Shown: in pieces, positions 25,421-38,655 of the stretch
Layout: each line of letters starts with the position of its first letter
Numbering within the stretch: position 1 is the stretch's first letter
Source: an uncultured Granulosicoccaceae bacterium
GTDB lineage: Bacteria; Pseudomonadota; Gammaproteobacteria; Granulosicoccales; Granulosicoccaceae
Length of the DNA stretch: 64,000 nt
Reading direction: 5' to 3'
Assembly: GCA_938041955.1 (NCBI GenBank)
Contig: CALISD010000014.1
Coordinates: 1-64,000 of the forward strand
The notes under the pieces: model-generated
The model's input: the letters and a program-made list of their open reading frames with translations, nothing else
Databases searched by the model: none
Told to the model about the DNA's origin: nothing
Made by a program: the position numbers and the translations under genes

Positions 25421-27673
25421 ATGTTTGACTGGCTGCTAAATCACCCGAAGGCAGACTTTGATGCAGGTCAACTCACCTTTGCATCAACGCTAAGCCCGTG
25501 GCTGCTGGTTGCACTGGCATTGCTGGCGGCCCTCCTTTTGGGCCTGAGTCTGTGGCGCCGCAAGCAAGACTTGTCTACCAACAAGCTCTGGACCTTGTGG
25601 ACACTACAAGCACTCGTAGCCACACTGCTACTCATACTTTTCTGGCAACCGTCACTGAAGATCAACAGCATCAGCGCTGGCGAAAACTCGGTGGTGGTGT
25701 TACTTGATTCTTCAGCCAGTATGCAGGTTGAATCGCAAGGGGCAAGTCGCTACGCAACGGCTGTCGATGAACTCACTACGTCGATTATTCCAGCGCTTGA
25801 AAAGCACTTCAGCGTAAAAACAGCCACGTTTGGCAATCAATTGAATTGGGTCGACAACCTCCCCACACCTGCCGGTAACACTTTTGAGCAACGCAGTAAT
25901 ATCAGCACAGCACTGATAGATGTGCTCGATCAGGCACGGGTCAACCCACTCACCGCTGTGGTTCTCGCCAGTGATGGTAGTGATAACTCGCAGGCGATAA
26001 CAACAGCGTTCTGGGATGAACTTTCCAACTACAACGTGCCGGTTCATACCATTGGTATCGGCCGCACAAACTTGCCAGACGATACAGAAGTGGTATCCGT
26101 AGACTTACCGTCAACTGCGATGCCGGGGTCAGTGCAAACAGCGCGTGTGACAGTTCAACACGGCAACCAGGAATCTTTGAGAGTTAAGGTCTACTCAGGC
26201 GATGACATCATTGCCATTGAAGAGAGAACCCTCCCGAAAAAAGCCGGTCTTACCACCATAGATGTTGAAATCAGTGCCGAAAAAACAGGCATGCAAGCAT
26301 TGCGGTTTGAGGCTGAGGCCAGCGCTTCAGACATCTCTCCACAGAACAACAGTCGCAGCCGCCTGCTGCAAGTAGCAGAGCAGAAACGCAAGGTGCTGTA
26401 CTTTGAAGGCGAACCGCGCTGGGAATACAAGTTTATTCGCCGCGCCATGCACAAGGCACCAAGTATTTCACTGGTGACCATTCTTCGCACCACGCCAAAC
26501 AAGTTTTACCGCCAGGGCATTGAATCACCGGAACAGCATGCCGGCGGTTTTCCGGAAACCAAAGAGGAACTGTACTTATACGATGCTGTGATCATTGGCA
26601 ACGTTGAATCAGTCTCTATGAATGCTATTCAGCAGCAACTGCTTCACGACTACGTTTCTGAACGTGGCGGCACACTGCTGATGCTTGCCGGCGACAAGGC
26701 GTTATCAGATGGCGGCTGGCAAAACAGTCCGGTGGCAAAAACACTTCCAGTCTCACTGCTGAAGTCCGGCCAACCTACTTACAGCCGGGTGCACGCCAAA
26801 GCGAATTTAACCGGCGCGGGTAATTACTCGCCTATCACCCGATTCATCGCCAACCCTGCTGAAAACGAATCGCAGTGGTCCATATTGCCGGAGCTTGCGG
26901 ATTTTCAACGCACAGGTGAATCCAAGCCCGGTGCTAATGTGTTACTGACCACAACCATCAACAACCGGGATTACCCGTTACTCACCCATCAACGTTACGG
27001 CAAAGGCAATTCGTATTTACTGGCAACCAGTGGCACCTGGCGCTGGCAAATGCAGCTTCCCTCTGAAGACCAGCACCATGAAACGTTTTGGCGTCAGTTA
27101 TTGCACTCAATTGCGGCCACTGCGCCACAACAAATGCAAGTCTCAAGCGATCGGCAAATATACCTGGATGATTCAACCGTAAAACTGTCTGCGACATTAT
27201 TCGACAAGCGCTTTAATCCGTTGTCCAATGGTGTAGTGACCGCCAACCTGACCTCTCCTGAAGGCACTAAAAGCACCGTTGTACTCGCCGCCAGTGCAGA
27301 AGAGCCAGGCATCTATAGTGTTAACGCCGAAGCGCCACAAACTGGCAGCTGGCAAATTGATATCGAAGCGCAAGACTCGGATAAGAAACTTATATCCTCA
27401 TCCACAAGCTGGGTGCATCGCGAAGATGGCACGGCGGAATACTATGCTTTGGCACAGAATGATGACCTTCTGAAACGCATCGCCAGCAGTACCCAGGGCA
27501 AGTACCACTCGGTGGAAGACGCGCAATCAATCGCTGAAACACTGCGCACAGCGCGCTCCGGCATCGTTCGTGAACAAACCCTGCCTCTGTGGAATGCACC
27601 ACTTTTCTTCCTGCTACTGATTGGCTTGAAACTGCTGGAATGGTTTCTGCGCTTGCGCTGGGGTCGCTTATGA
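25421..27673 (+). CDS. Membrane protein with von Willebrand A and amidotransferase-like domains
   Basis: The 750-residue protein has two N-terminal helices (about residues 26-46 and 60-80), then a VWA domain with a MIDAS-type DSSAS motif at residues 96-100. An Ig-like region follows (about 225-310), then a large periplasmic class-I amidotransferase-like domain (HDYVSERGGTLLMLAGDKAL, RYGKGNSYLLATSGTWRW). A beta-rich tail and a last helix (FFLLLIGLKLLEWFL) complete it. It resembles the large membrane VWA proteins of MoxR loci. MIDAS binding of a divalent cation would mediate protein contact. The stop overlaps the next start by 4 nt. Confidence 0.82.
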   Translation: MFDWLLNHPKADFDAGQLTFASTLSPWLLVALALLAALLLGLSLWRRKQDLSTNKLWTLWTLQALVATLLLILFWQPSLKINSISAGENSVVVLLDSSASMQVESQGASRYATAVDELTTSIIPALEKHFSVKTATFGNQLNWVDNLPTPAGNTFEQRSNISTALIDVLDQARVNPLTAVVLASDGSDNSQAITTAFWDELSNYNVPVHTIGIGRTNLPDDTEVVSVDLPSTAMPGSVQTARVTVQHGNQESLRVKVYSGDDIIAIEERTLPKKAGLTTIDVEISAEKTGMQALRFEAEASASDISPQNNSRSRLLQVAEQKRKVLYFEGEPRWEYKFIRRAMHKAPSISLVTILRTTPNKFYRQGIESPEQHAGGFPETKEELYLYDAVIIGNVESVSMNAIQQQLLHDYVSERGGTLLMLAGDKALSDGGWQNSPVAKTLPVSLLKSGQPTYSRVHAKANLTGAGNYSPITRFIANPAENESQWSILPELADFQRTGESKPGANVLLTTTINNRDYPLLTHQRYGKGNSYLLATSGTWRWQMQLPSEDQHHETFWRQLLHSIAATAPQQMQVSSDRQIYLDDSTVKLSATLFDKRFNPLSNGVVTANLTSPEGTKSTVVLAASAEEPGIYSVNAEAPQTGSWQIDIEAQDSDKKLISSSTSWVHREDGTAEYYALAQNDDLLKRIASSTQGKYHSVEDAQSIAETLRTARSGIVREQTLPLWNAPLFFLLLIGLKLLEWFLRLRWGRL

Positions 27674-28584
27674 ACACTCTTCAAAGATTAGCGACTGCCT
27701 GCATGCTGTGCATTACTACACATGCAACGGCTCAGGCTGCCAACGTCACTGTAGTCATCAGTGGCCTCGGCGGTAGCGAAGAATACTCAGAAAAATTTAA
27801 CCAGTACGCGACTACCATTGCCGATGCTACTCGCAAGATCGCGCTCACCCCGACAGACGTCATGTTGCTTCGCGGCGATGCCTCAAAGAAAGAAATCCTC
27901 ATTGCTCTGTTTGACGCCATCGCTACCCGCACCGACATTGATAAATTCAGCGCTTTTTTTATTGGCCACGGATCTTTTGACGGCAGAGCGTACAAGTTTA
28001 ATATCCCGGGCCCGGACATCACCGGAGAAGAGTTAGCAGAGCTTCTAAATAAAATTCAGTCAAAACAACAGTTGGTCGTCGCCTCAACCAGCGCCAGCGG
28101 CGCACTGTTAGATATTATTGATACCGGCAACCAATCCACCGGCCAGCGAATACTGATCACCGCTACAAAAAACGGTCGTGAGAAAACCGCCGTGCTGTTC
28201 CCGGAATTTATGGTCGAGGCACTCGAGGGGGCAACCGCTGATACCGATAAAAACGAAAGTATCAGCGCGGCAGAAATTTTCGAATACGCCAACCGTGCTG
28301 TTGAAAGCCACTATGAAACCGAAAAGCTGCTTGCTCCTGAACACGCCAGATTAAAAGGTGAAGCCGCAGAAGGATTTGAAATTACCCGTTATGGCAACTT
28401 ACTCAGCAGTCAGGATCAGATTCCACAGGAACTCATCAGCACGCGCGAGACTCTGGCCAATCAATTAAGCATTCTTCGTTCTCGTAAGGAAGACATTGAC
28501 GAAGACGAATACTTCGACACACTGCAGGATCTCATGCTGAAGCTTGCAGACATTCAGCGCCAGATTGACGATTCGTCGAAATAG
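27670..28584 (+). CDS. Exported caspase-fold protein with Cys-to-Ser active site
   Basis: The 304-residue protein starts at ATG 27670, overlapping the previous stop in ATGA; a longer upstream frame would sit inside the VWA gene. A signal peptide (LATACMLCITTHATAQA) is followed by a caspase/C13-like core. VTVVISGLGGSEEY is strand one, and AFFIGHGSFDG carries the catalytic-type His100. LVVASTSASGALLDII falls where DxCxSG is expected, with Ser141 in place of Cys. A C-terminal coiled part (about residues 260-304) follows. The fold assignment rests on motif order. With Ser at the nucleophile position it may be a binding pseudo-enzyme or an altered hydrolase. Confidence 0.65.
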   Translation: MNTLQRLATACMLCITTHATAQAANVTVVISGLGGSEEYSEKFNQYATTIADATRKIALTPTDVMLLRGDASKKEILIALFDAIATRTDIDKFSAFFIGHGSFDGRAYKFNIPGPDITGEELAELLNKIQSKQQLVVASTSASGALLDIIDTGNQSTGQRILITATKNGREKTAVLFPEFMVEALEGATADTDKNESISAAEIFEYANRAVESHYETEKLLAPEHARLKGEAAEGFEITRYGNLLSSQDQIPQELISTRETLANQLSILRSRKEDIDEDEYFDTLQDLMLKLADIQRQIDDSSK

Positions 28585-28603
28585 AAGCGGGAAATTGACC
28601 TCA

Positions 28604-30910
28604 ATGCTACTCGATTCAACCACCGGAAATATCGTTTTGAAACTCGCACGTCTGGCAGCAGCATCCGTGCTGCTCTGTATACCATTAAATACTTTGGCGG
28701 AAGAGTACGACCCTAATCGGGATGACCAATTGCTCGCGTGCGATCGTGTTTATGATCGCGGTAACATAGATCAGGCGATCGGTTGCTATACACCACTAAA
28801 GAGCAGCGATTCATTATCGATAGCCGCAGAGGCTACCTGGGCACTGGGAGATACCAACAAAGCCAACGAACTCTTCCGACTGGCGGTGCAGGCCCAACCG
28901 CGCAACCCGCATCTTCGTGCACGCTGGGGACGGCTATTTTTAAGTACCCACCAACCCAGTCAGGCGGCGCCACTTTTTCAGGAAGCTCTGCAGCTGGATC
29001 CGAATTTACTGCACGCAAAAACGGGCTTAGCTGCCGCCCTGTTGTCACAACCGGGGGCTGAAGCACGCAAGCTTCTGGCAGAGATTTCAATTGAGCATCC
29101 GGATGATGTCGAAACCTTGTTGATGCTGGCCCGGCTTGAACTTGAAACTCGTAACCTCGATCAGGCTGATCAGCTGCTAGACCGCGCGCTTACCAGTGCA
29201 GAGTCACAGAGCATTTCACCGCTGGACATTTATGCACTAAAGGCATCGGCAGATATGTTGCGCGATGTTGAAGACAGTGAGTGGACAAAAAAAGCGCTGC
29301 AAATCAGCCCGGCTTACGGCGATGTATTTTTCGTCGCGTCGCACTACCATCTGATCAACTACCGCTATCGCGAAGCGGTAGAGGTGTTACGCAAAGCGGT
29401 AGAAGTGCAGGAAACCCATTGGAGCGCACATTCACAGCTGGGCATCAACCTGCTACGACTGAACGATATCGCAGGTGCTAAAAAGCACCTTGAAATCGCG
29501 TATCGCGGTGACCCGTATGACACCGCCACGGTCAATACGCTAAAGCTGCTCGATACTCTGGATGAATTCAAAGACCTCGACACCACGGCCGTATTTCGCC
29601 TTCCAGGCGACAGTGACGACAGCACGGTTCCTGTAGTCATGCGGCTGCATCGTGATGAAGCAAAGTATCTGTCACCTTATGTTGAAGAGCTCACGCTAAA
29701 AGCGGTAAAAACCTTCTCTGAGCGCTATGACTTCGCGCTTGCAGAGCCATTGATTGTTGAGCTATTCCCGAATCATGATGATTTTGCCGTCAGAACCGTA
29801 AGTACTCCCGGGGTCGGCTTGTTAGGTGTCACCTTCGGCTATCTTCTCGCCATGGACAGCCCGTCCGGTCGAGCACCTGGAGAGTTCCATTGGGGCAGCA
29901 CGTTATGGCACGAACTGGCCCACGTATTCACTATTGAAAAGTCCGATCACCGAATGCCACGATGGTTTACTGAAGGGGTATCTGTATACGAAGAGTGGAC
30001 AACCGGTCCGCTTCGCGGCAGACACATACCCGTGGATGTACTTCAGGCTATTTCAGAAAATAAACTCCTGCCGGTAAAGGACCTGGATAGTGGCTTTGTA
30101 AGACCCACCTATCCTAATCAAGTCACCGTCAGCTATATGCAGGCCGGTTTAATATGCGAAATGATCAGCGAGTTCTGGGGCCACAACAAACTCACTGAGA
30201 TGCTGGTTGAATTCGACAAGCGCAAAGACACCACTGAAGCAGTGCGAACTGTCCTCGGTATCAGCACCACCGAACTGGATCGCAATCTCAAGCAATACAT
30301 AGAATTGAATTTTGGCAAAGTCATTAGCGAGTTCGACAACTGGCGTGAACTACTGAGCAGCATGCACACTGCGGTGCAATCAGACCAATGGGCAACTGTG
30401 GTGGCACTGGCAAATCAGGCCAATGAAATTTACCCTGAATATGTCGGCAATGGCACCACCTATCTCGCACTGCATGAAGCTTACGAGTCTAATGGTAACG
30501 TCGACCGTGCAGTTGAAGTGCTTGAAACCTGGTTTGACTATGGTGGCTACCAGCCTGACATGCTGCATCAACTTGCCCATCGCTTGCGTGACCAGGGACG
30601 TACTGATCGAGCAACAGAAGTACTCGAATCGATAAACTGGGTCAGCCCGAACAACATTGACCTTCACGAGCGTTTGGGTAAAGACTACCTGAACAGAGGC
30701 GACAACCAGGCGGCGATCAGAGAGTTTCAGTCGCTGCTCGGCCTGAACCCGCACGACAAATCCGATGTGTATCTTAATCTCGCCTACGCTTACAAAAACC
30801 TTAACGATAAAAAACGTGCAAAGAGAAATGTGCTGCAAGCGCTAGAACTCGCACCCTTCTTTCGGGAAGCACAAGACTTACTCGTGGAACTAACCGGAGA
30901 CTCTTCATGA
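28604..30910 (+). CDS. TPR protein with gluzincin (HExxH) metallopeptidase domain
   Basis: The 768-residue protein starts at ATG 28604, 19 nt after the caspase-like gene; the upstream in-frame extension would overlap it. It has a signal peptide (LAAASVLLCIPLNTLAE), then N-terminal TPR repeats (about residues 45-320). A peptidase MA-like domain has zinc motif HELAH at 436-440 and the third ligand in the downstream MPRWFTEGVSVYEEW. C-terminal TPRs follow (about 615-765). The exported location suggests a periplasmic protease or a scaffold for the locus. The stop overlaps the moxR start by 4 nt. Confidence 0.85.
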   Translation: MLLDSTTGNIVLKLARLAAASVLLCIPLNTLAEEYDPNRDDQLLACDRVYDRGNIDQAIGCYTPLKSSDSLSIAAEATWALGDTNKANELFRLAVQAQPRNPHLRARWGRLFLSTHQPSQAAPLFQEALQLDPNLLHAKTGLAAALLSQPGAEARKLLAEISIEHPDDVETLLMLARLELETRNLDQADQLLDRALTSAESQSISPLDIYALKASADMLRDVEDSEWTKKALQISPAYGDVFFVASHYHLINYRYREAVEVLRKAVEVQETHWSAHSQLGINLLRLNDIAGAKKHLEIAYRGDPYDTATVNTLKLLDTLDEFKDLDTTAVFRLPGDSDDSTVPVVMRLHRDEAKYLSPYVEELTLKAVKTFSERYDFALAEPLIVELFPNHDDFAVRTVSTPGVGLLGVTFGYLLAMDSPSGRAPGEFHWGSTLWHELAHVFTIEKSDHRMPRWFTEGVSVYEEWTTGPLRGRHIPVDVLQAISENKLLPVKDLDSGFVRPTYPNQVTVSYMQAGLICEMISEFWGHNKLTEMLVEFDKRKDTTEAVRTVLGISTTELDRNLKQYIELNFGKVISEFDNWRELLSSMHTAVQSDQWATVVALANQANEIYPEYVGNGTTYLALHEAYESNGNVDRAVEVLETWFDYGGYQPDMLHQLAHRLRDQGRTDRATEVLESINWVSPNNIDLHERLGKDYLNRGDNQAAIREFQSLLGLNPHDKSDVYLNLAYAYKNLNDKKRAKRNVLQALELAPFFREAQDLLVELTGDSS

Positions 30911-31923
30911 CCGACCACCCTTCACAGACCGAGGCGGCCGCCGAAACCACTGCAAGAGATGTAGAGGACTTCCGTTACGTCGTAGACAATATCCGGCGCC
31001 AGGTCGGGCAAGTAGTCGTAGGCCAAAGTGACGTGGTCGAACACCTGCTTATTACACTGTTGGTGGGCGGGCATTGTCTGATCACCGGCATGCCAGGTAC
31101 AGCCAAAACCTTACTTGTACGCACGCTCTCTGAAGCGCTGGGTCTGCAACACAACCGAATTCAGTTCACCCCCGACCTGATGCCAACAGACATTACCGGT
31201 ACCGATATCATCAGTGAAGACGGCAGCGGCCGGAAGAACTGGTCGTTTGTACCCGGCCCTATTTTCACCAATGTCTTGCTTGCAGATGAAATTAATCGTA
31301 CGCCACCTAAAACTCAAGCAGCACTGCTTGAGGCGATGCAGGAAGGCTCAGCGACTGTTCGCGGCACTCTGCATCAACTGCCAAAGCCATTCTTTGTACT
31401 GGCAACGCAAAATCCATTAGAGCTTGAAGGCACTTATCCTTTGCCGGAAGCACAACTTGATCGCTTCCTGTTTAACATATTGCTTGACTACCTCGATGCA
31501 GCTGATGAACTGGAAGTCGTCGCAAGATTCACCGGTGACCGTGGCACTCCTCAACCGACACCATGCACCAATGCCGAACAGATACTTCACTTTCAACAAC
31601 TCGTCAGACAAGTCCCGGTCTCTGAATCCGTTGCAATGCATGCGGTTAACCTTGTTCGCGCCACGCGACCGGTGTACACCGGTGCGCCGGAACTCGTTAA
31701 GCGCTATGTGAAATTCGGGGCAAGTGTCAGAGCCACTTTGTTTCTGACATTATCTGCAAAAGCGCGCGCATTAATGGATGGACGCTACCACGTGACCCAT
31801 GAAGACATTAATGCTCTGGCAGGACCGGTGCTCAGACACAGAGTACTGCTAAATTACTTCGCTGAGTCCGATGGCGTTACCATGGAAGACATCATCGGCG
31901 ACACCGTCAGGTCACTGGGCTAG
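30907..31923 (+). CDS. MoxR-family AAA+ ATPase
   Basis: The 338-residue cytoplasmic ATPase has Walker A GMPGTAKT (residues 61-68), Walker B VLLADEINRTPPKTQAALLEAMQEG-type sensor region (about 120-140), sensor 1 FVLATQNPLELEGTYPLPEAQLDRF-type segment and a C-terminal lid with ALAGPVLRHRVLLNY. MoxR proteins work as chaperone-like ATPases with VWA partners to mature or assemble target complexes. It is coupled to the TPR-peptidase gene upstream (ATGA) and followed by the DUF58 gene after about 12 nt, the standard MoxR-DUF58 pair. Confidence 0.93.
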   Translation: MTDHPSQTEAAAETTARDVEDFRYVVDNIRRQVGQVVVGQSDVVEHLLITLLVGGHCLITGMPGTAKTLLVRTLSEALGLQHNRIQFTPDLMPTDITGTDIISEDGSGRKNWSFVPGPIFTNVLLADEINRTPPKTQAALLEAMQEGSATVRGTLHQLPKPFFVLATQNPLELEGTYPLPEAQLDRFLFNILLDYLDAADELEVVARFTGDRGTPQPTPCTNAEQILHFQQLVRQVPVSESVAMHAVNLVRATRPVYTGAPELVKRYVKFGASVRATLFLTLSAKARALMDGRYHVTHEDINALAGPVLRHRVLLNYFAESDGVTMEDIIGDTVRSLG

Positions 31924-31935
31924 GTCGAATTGACG

Positions 31936-32871
31936 ATGAACTCCAACGCTTCCGGAAACCACAAGTCGCGCGCACAACATCTGTTAAAACCAGATGTACT
32001 GGCGCGTCTGTCTTCACTTGAGCTTGTTGCAAAATCTGTGGTTGAAGGGTATTTCACGGGTCTGCATCGATCACCGCATTTCGGTTTCAGTCAGGAGTTC
32101 TCAGAGTACCGTGCGTATAACGACGGTGATGATCCACGCTTCATTGACTGGAACGTCTATGCCAGAACCGATCGCACCTATACCAAACGGTTTATCGGGG
32201 AAACCAATACCACAATAAACCTGGTCCTTGATGTCAGCGGCTCAATGGCCTACGCCACTAACGACATCAGTAAACTGCTGTACGGTAAATTTATCTGCGC
32301 CTCACTCGCCTATCTGGCGCGCAAGCAACACGATGCTATCGGTCTGACCCTGTTTGATGAAAGCATAAGAGACCGAATTCCACCGTCCGCACACCCAGAT
32401 ACTTTATTCCGCTCGCTGGCACTGCTCGAAAAAACACAGGCCGACAGGAACACTGAGTTTAAAAGCCAGTTACAACAGCTGGCTGGAACATTCAGAAAAC
32501 GCGGTATGCTGGTGCTGGTATCTGATTTTTATTGCGACCCGCAGGAACTGTCAGACCAACTACAACCGCTGGTTCAGCACGGCCACGAGGTCGCACTGTT
32601 TCATCTTCTCGACCCGAGTGAACGCAATCCGGCAGAGCATGTCAAAGCATTTAATTCGGCAAGTCTGCTGCGTGATATTGAAACCGGAGAACAGGTCAGT
32701 GTGTCATCCGAGTTTCTGCGCACCGAATACCCGCAAAGAATTGCCGACCACATTCAAACACTAAGTGATTTATCAATGCGCAACGGCTTTCATTATACCA
32801 GCTGTCAAACTGATGAAGCGCTGAATGAAGTACTGCACCAATACCTGATCTTGCGACAACAAAGGCGCTAG
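31936..32871 (+). CDS. DUF58-family protein with VWA-type domain
   Basis: The 311-residue protein begins at ATG 31936; a TTG two codons upstream is less likely. The DUF58 hallmark SEYRAYNDGDDPRFIDWNVY (about residues 56-75) is followed by a VWA domain with MIDAS DVSGSMA (from residue 99). It lacks membrane helices. DUF58 proteins are the usual partners of MoxR ATPases and probably present the VWA ligand site for ATPase-driven assembly. It lies between moxR and a mini-ORF that leads into the BatA-like gene. Confidence 0.9.
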   Translation: MNSNASGNHKSRAQHLLKPDVLARLSSLELVAKSVVEGYFTGLHRSPHFGFSQEFSEYRAYNDGDDPRFIDWNVYARTDRTYTKRFIGETNTTINLVLDVSGSMAYATNDISKLLYGKFICASLAYLARKQHDAIGLTLFDESIRDRIPPSAHPDTLFRSLALLEKTQADRNTEFKSQLQQLAGTFRKRGMLVLVSDFYCDPQELSDQLQPLVQHGHEVALFHLLDPSERNPAEHVKAFNSASLLRDIETGEQVSVSSEFLRTEYPQRIADHIQTLSDLSMRNGFHYTSCQTDEALNEVLHQYLILRQQRR

Positions 32872-32873
32872 TA

Positions 32874-32936
32874 ATGCTCGGTGGCTTAAATAAAAGCTTA
32901 AATAAACGTTTAAGCAAACTAAGGGGCCCGCTGTGA
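32874..32936 (+). CDS. Possible 20-residue basic mini-ORF coupling DUF58 and BatA-like genes
   Basis: ATG 32874 follows the DUF58 stop by 2 nt and opens a 20-codon frame reading MLGGLNKSLNKRLSKLRGPL. Its TGA stop overlaps the GTG start of the next gene as GTGA. The peptide is basic and could form an amphipathic helix. An AAAGGCG ribosome binding site lies about 7 nt before the ATG. It could be a translational coupling leader rather than a functional peptide. Nothing confirms expression. Confidence 0.4.
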   Translation: MLGGLNKSLNKRLSKLRGPL

Positions 32937-34906
32937 GTCTACTGGCACCGCTGTTTTTACTTGGCCTGCTCTCTGCCCTGCTTCCCTGGTGGCTGCACCG
33001 ATTGAGTGCCAGCAACCCGCCTCAGGCAGACTTTGGATCCTCCCGCTTTCTTGAAGAGACCATAAGCACCTCCAGCAAGAAAAAACGTACCAGATACTGG
33101 TGGCTATTGGCGTTAAGAGTGTTGTTCGTGGGCCTTTTATCGCTGCTATTTGCTCAGCCGGTGATTGAACGCTTGAGAGCCGCCGGCACATCAAACGTCA
33201 GGCATATATTACTCATTGATACTTCGTTATCACAAAACCTCAATGGGCGATGGGCCCGAAGCTTGGAAATCGCCGATGATATTCTCGATAAGGCATCAAG
33301 CGCGGATCAGGCCATCGTGATCTCTGCCTCTGATCGATTTATTCAAGCACAGGACGACGACTCTATAGAGTCTGCCAGAGTACGGCTCGGGTCCCTTACA
33401 CCGCAGAACACCCGATTAGACTATGGTCGTATTGCCAGTGCAGTGGCAAGCGCTGCAGCAACTTCCGCCGATAGCAATAATCACCTGCACATTATTACTG
33501 ATGCTCAAGCATCAGCCTTACCCGACCGCTTTACAGCACTTGCTGTGGACAAGGTGCAGGCACTTAACGTCTACTCAAGTGCAAGCGCAGATGACGCCAA
33601 TACTTCTGTTACGGGTAAGCTGGAAGCGTCACGCAACGAGACGGCTAACATTGTCGCCATAGTGAATAACTATGGCAATAACAACGCCACGCGAACACTG
33701 CAGGTACTGGCTGATAACGTAGTATTGGCCAGCAAAGAGCTCCTCCTTAGTGCGAATTCCAATATTGTTCATCGGTTTGAAAACATTGATATCTCAGAGG
33801 CCAGTGCTCAACTCACCATACAAATAAGCCCGCAGGATTCACTCAAAGAAGATGACAGATGGCTGTTACCATTGCCAAACAAAGACAAGACCGAACTCAC
33901 CATTATAGTCGCCAACAACGAGCCGTCTGTTTCAGGAACGTATGTAAAAGCTGCTATAGAGTCCGACGTCCGATTTAAAACCAGAATATTGGAAGCTGAC
34001 AGATTCACTAAAAGCGATGCCGGCAATCTGATCATCGTGCCTGACGCCTCTGCCCTGTCGGACCGCGCAGCCGGTAGATTGCGCGACTATATTGAAGAAG
34101 GCGGCAATGTGCTGGTGGCTGTAGGCAGTAAGCCCCACAGTGCCGCAGCACGTTCATTATTAGGTGTGACATCGGCAATGCAAACGGATCAATCAGACAA
34201 CGAGAGCACAACGTTTAATAGTGTGGGAGCGATTGATCAAACGCATCAAACAACCAGCGGCCTGGAGAGTAACTGGCGTTCTATTTCAATAGTAAGGCAT
34301 CAGGCGCTACAGCCGGACCTGACTGATCGTTCCATAATAAAGTTGTCCGATGGATCTCCGCTACTTATTGAAAAACGAATTGGCGCGGGCAAAATGATAT
34401 TACTGGCTACTGCTCTTGATACCCGTTGGACCGACTTACCAACCGATTCAGTATTCGTTGCTTTTGTCATCAAATCGATAGACTACCTGGGCGGCGACAT
34501 CGCAGCCACAAGCTATCGCTCAACCGGGGATGCCATCAGTGTCTCATCCGGCGCGCAGCTATTGGACCCGACCGGCGAGCCGATGCGGGATCTCTCAGAG
34601 CTATCTGATCGAACTACAGTCAGGCTCGACACACCCGGCATCTACCAGCTACGCAATTCAGCCGGCATTCAATCGATTGCGGTAAACAGTGATGCACGTG
34701 AATCCGACATTACAAGCATTGATGACAACACGCTCACTGACTGGCAGCAAATGGTCAACTCATCATCGAACTCTACTGCATTGAATCAACCGGCAGATAA
34801 GAGCCAAAAAAGTTTCTGGTTGTGGCTTCTGCCGTTGCTGCTCGTCGTGGCTTTGCTAGAATCGCTATACAGTCACAGGCACTTGTGGATAAGGCGCGAG
34901 GCATAA
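32933..34906 (+). CDS. BatA-like membrane protein with VWA domain
   Basis: The 657-residue protein starts at GTG 32933 with AAGGGG 7 nt upstream. Its N-terminus is the BatA family start (LAPLFLLGLLSALLPWWLHRL, here with helix one at about residues 2-19 and a second helix near 62-80). A VWA-like domain (LLIDTSLSQNLNGRW, about 90-260) with an imperfect MIDAS follows. Next come an Ig-like region, an amidotransferase-like segment (IEEGGNVLVAVGSK) and a C-terminal helix (FWLWLLPLLLVVALLESLY). It stands between DUF58 and the giant coiled-coil gene. Such proteins are membrane partners of MoxR-DUF58 modules. Confidence 0.85.
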   Translation: MSLLAPLFLLGLLSALLPWWLHRLSASNPPQADFGSSRFLEETISTSSKKKRTRYWWLLALRVLFVGLLSLLFAQPVIERLRAAGTSNVRHILLIDTSLSQNLNGRWARSLEIADDILDKASSADQAIVISASDRFIQAQDDDSIESARVRLGSLTPQNTRLDYGRIASAVASAAATSADSNNHLHIITDAQASALPDRFTALAVDKVQALNVYSSASADDANTSVTGKLEASRNETANIVAIVNNYGNNNATRTLQVLADNVVLASKELLLSANSNIVHRFENIDISEASAQLTIQISPQDSLKEDDRWLLPLPNKDKTELTIIVANNEPSVSGTYVKAAIESDVRFKTRILEADRFTKSDAGNLIIVPDASALSDRAAGRLRDYIEEGGNVLVAVGSKPHSAAARSLLGVTSAMQTDQSDNESTTFNSVGAIDQTHQTTSGLESNWRSISIVRHQALQPDLTDRSIIKLSDGSPLLIEKRIGAGKMILLATALDTRWTDLPTDSVFVAFVIKSIDYLGGDIAATSYRSTGDAISVSSGAQLLDPTGEPMRDLSELSDRTTVRLDTPGIYQLRNSAGIQSIAVNSDARESDITSIDDNTLTDWQQMVNSSSNSTALNQPADKSQKSFWLWLLPLLLVVALLESLYSHRHLWIRREA

Positions 34907-34908
34907 CA

Positions 34909-38616
<3,708 letters not shown>

Positions 38617-38655
38617 TGTAACGCTTCAATATCACGATTCACGGCAAGCTGACTT

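Noticed and set aside
25399-25428. A nine-codon frame overlapping the start of the VWA gene
   Set aside because: Too short and without a ribosome binding site; probably chance in an A-rich leader.
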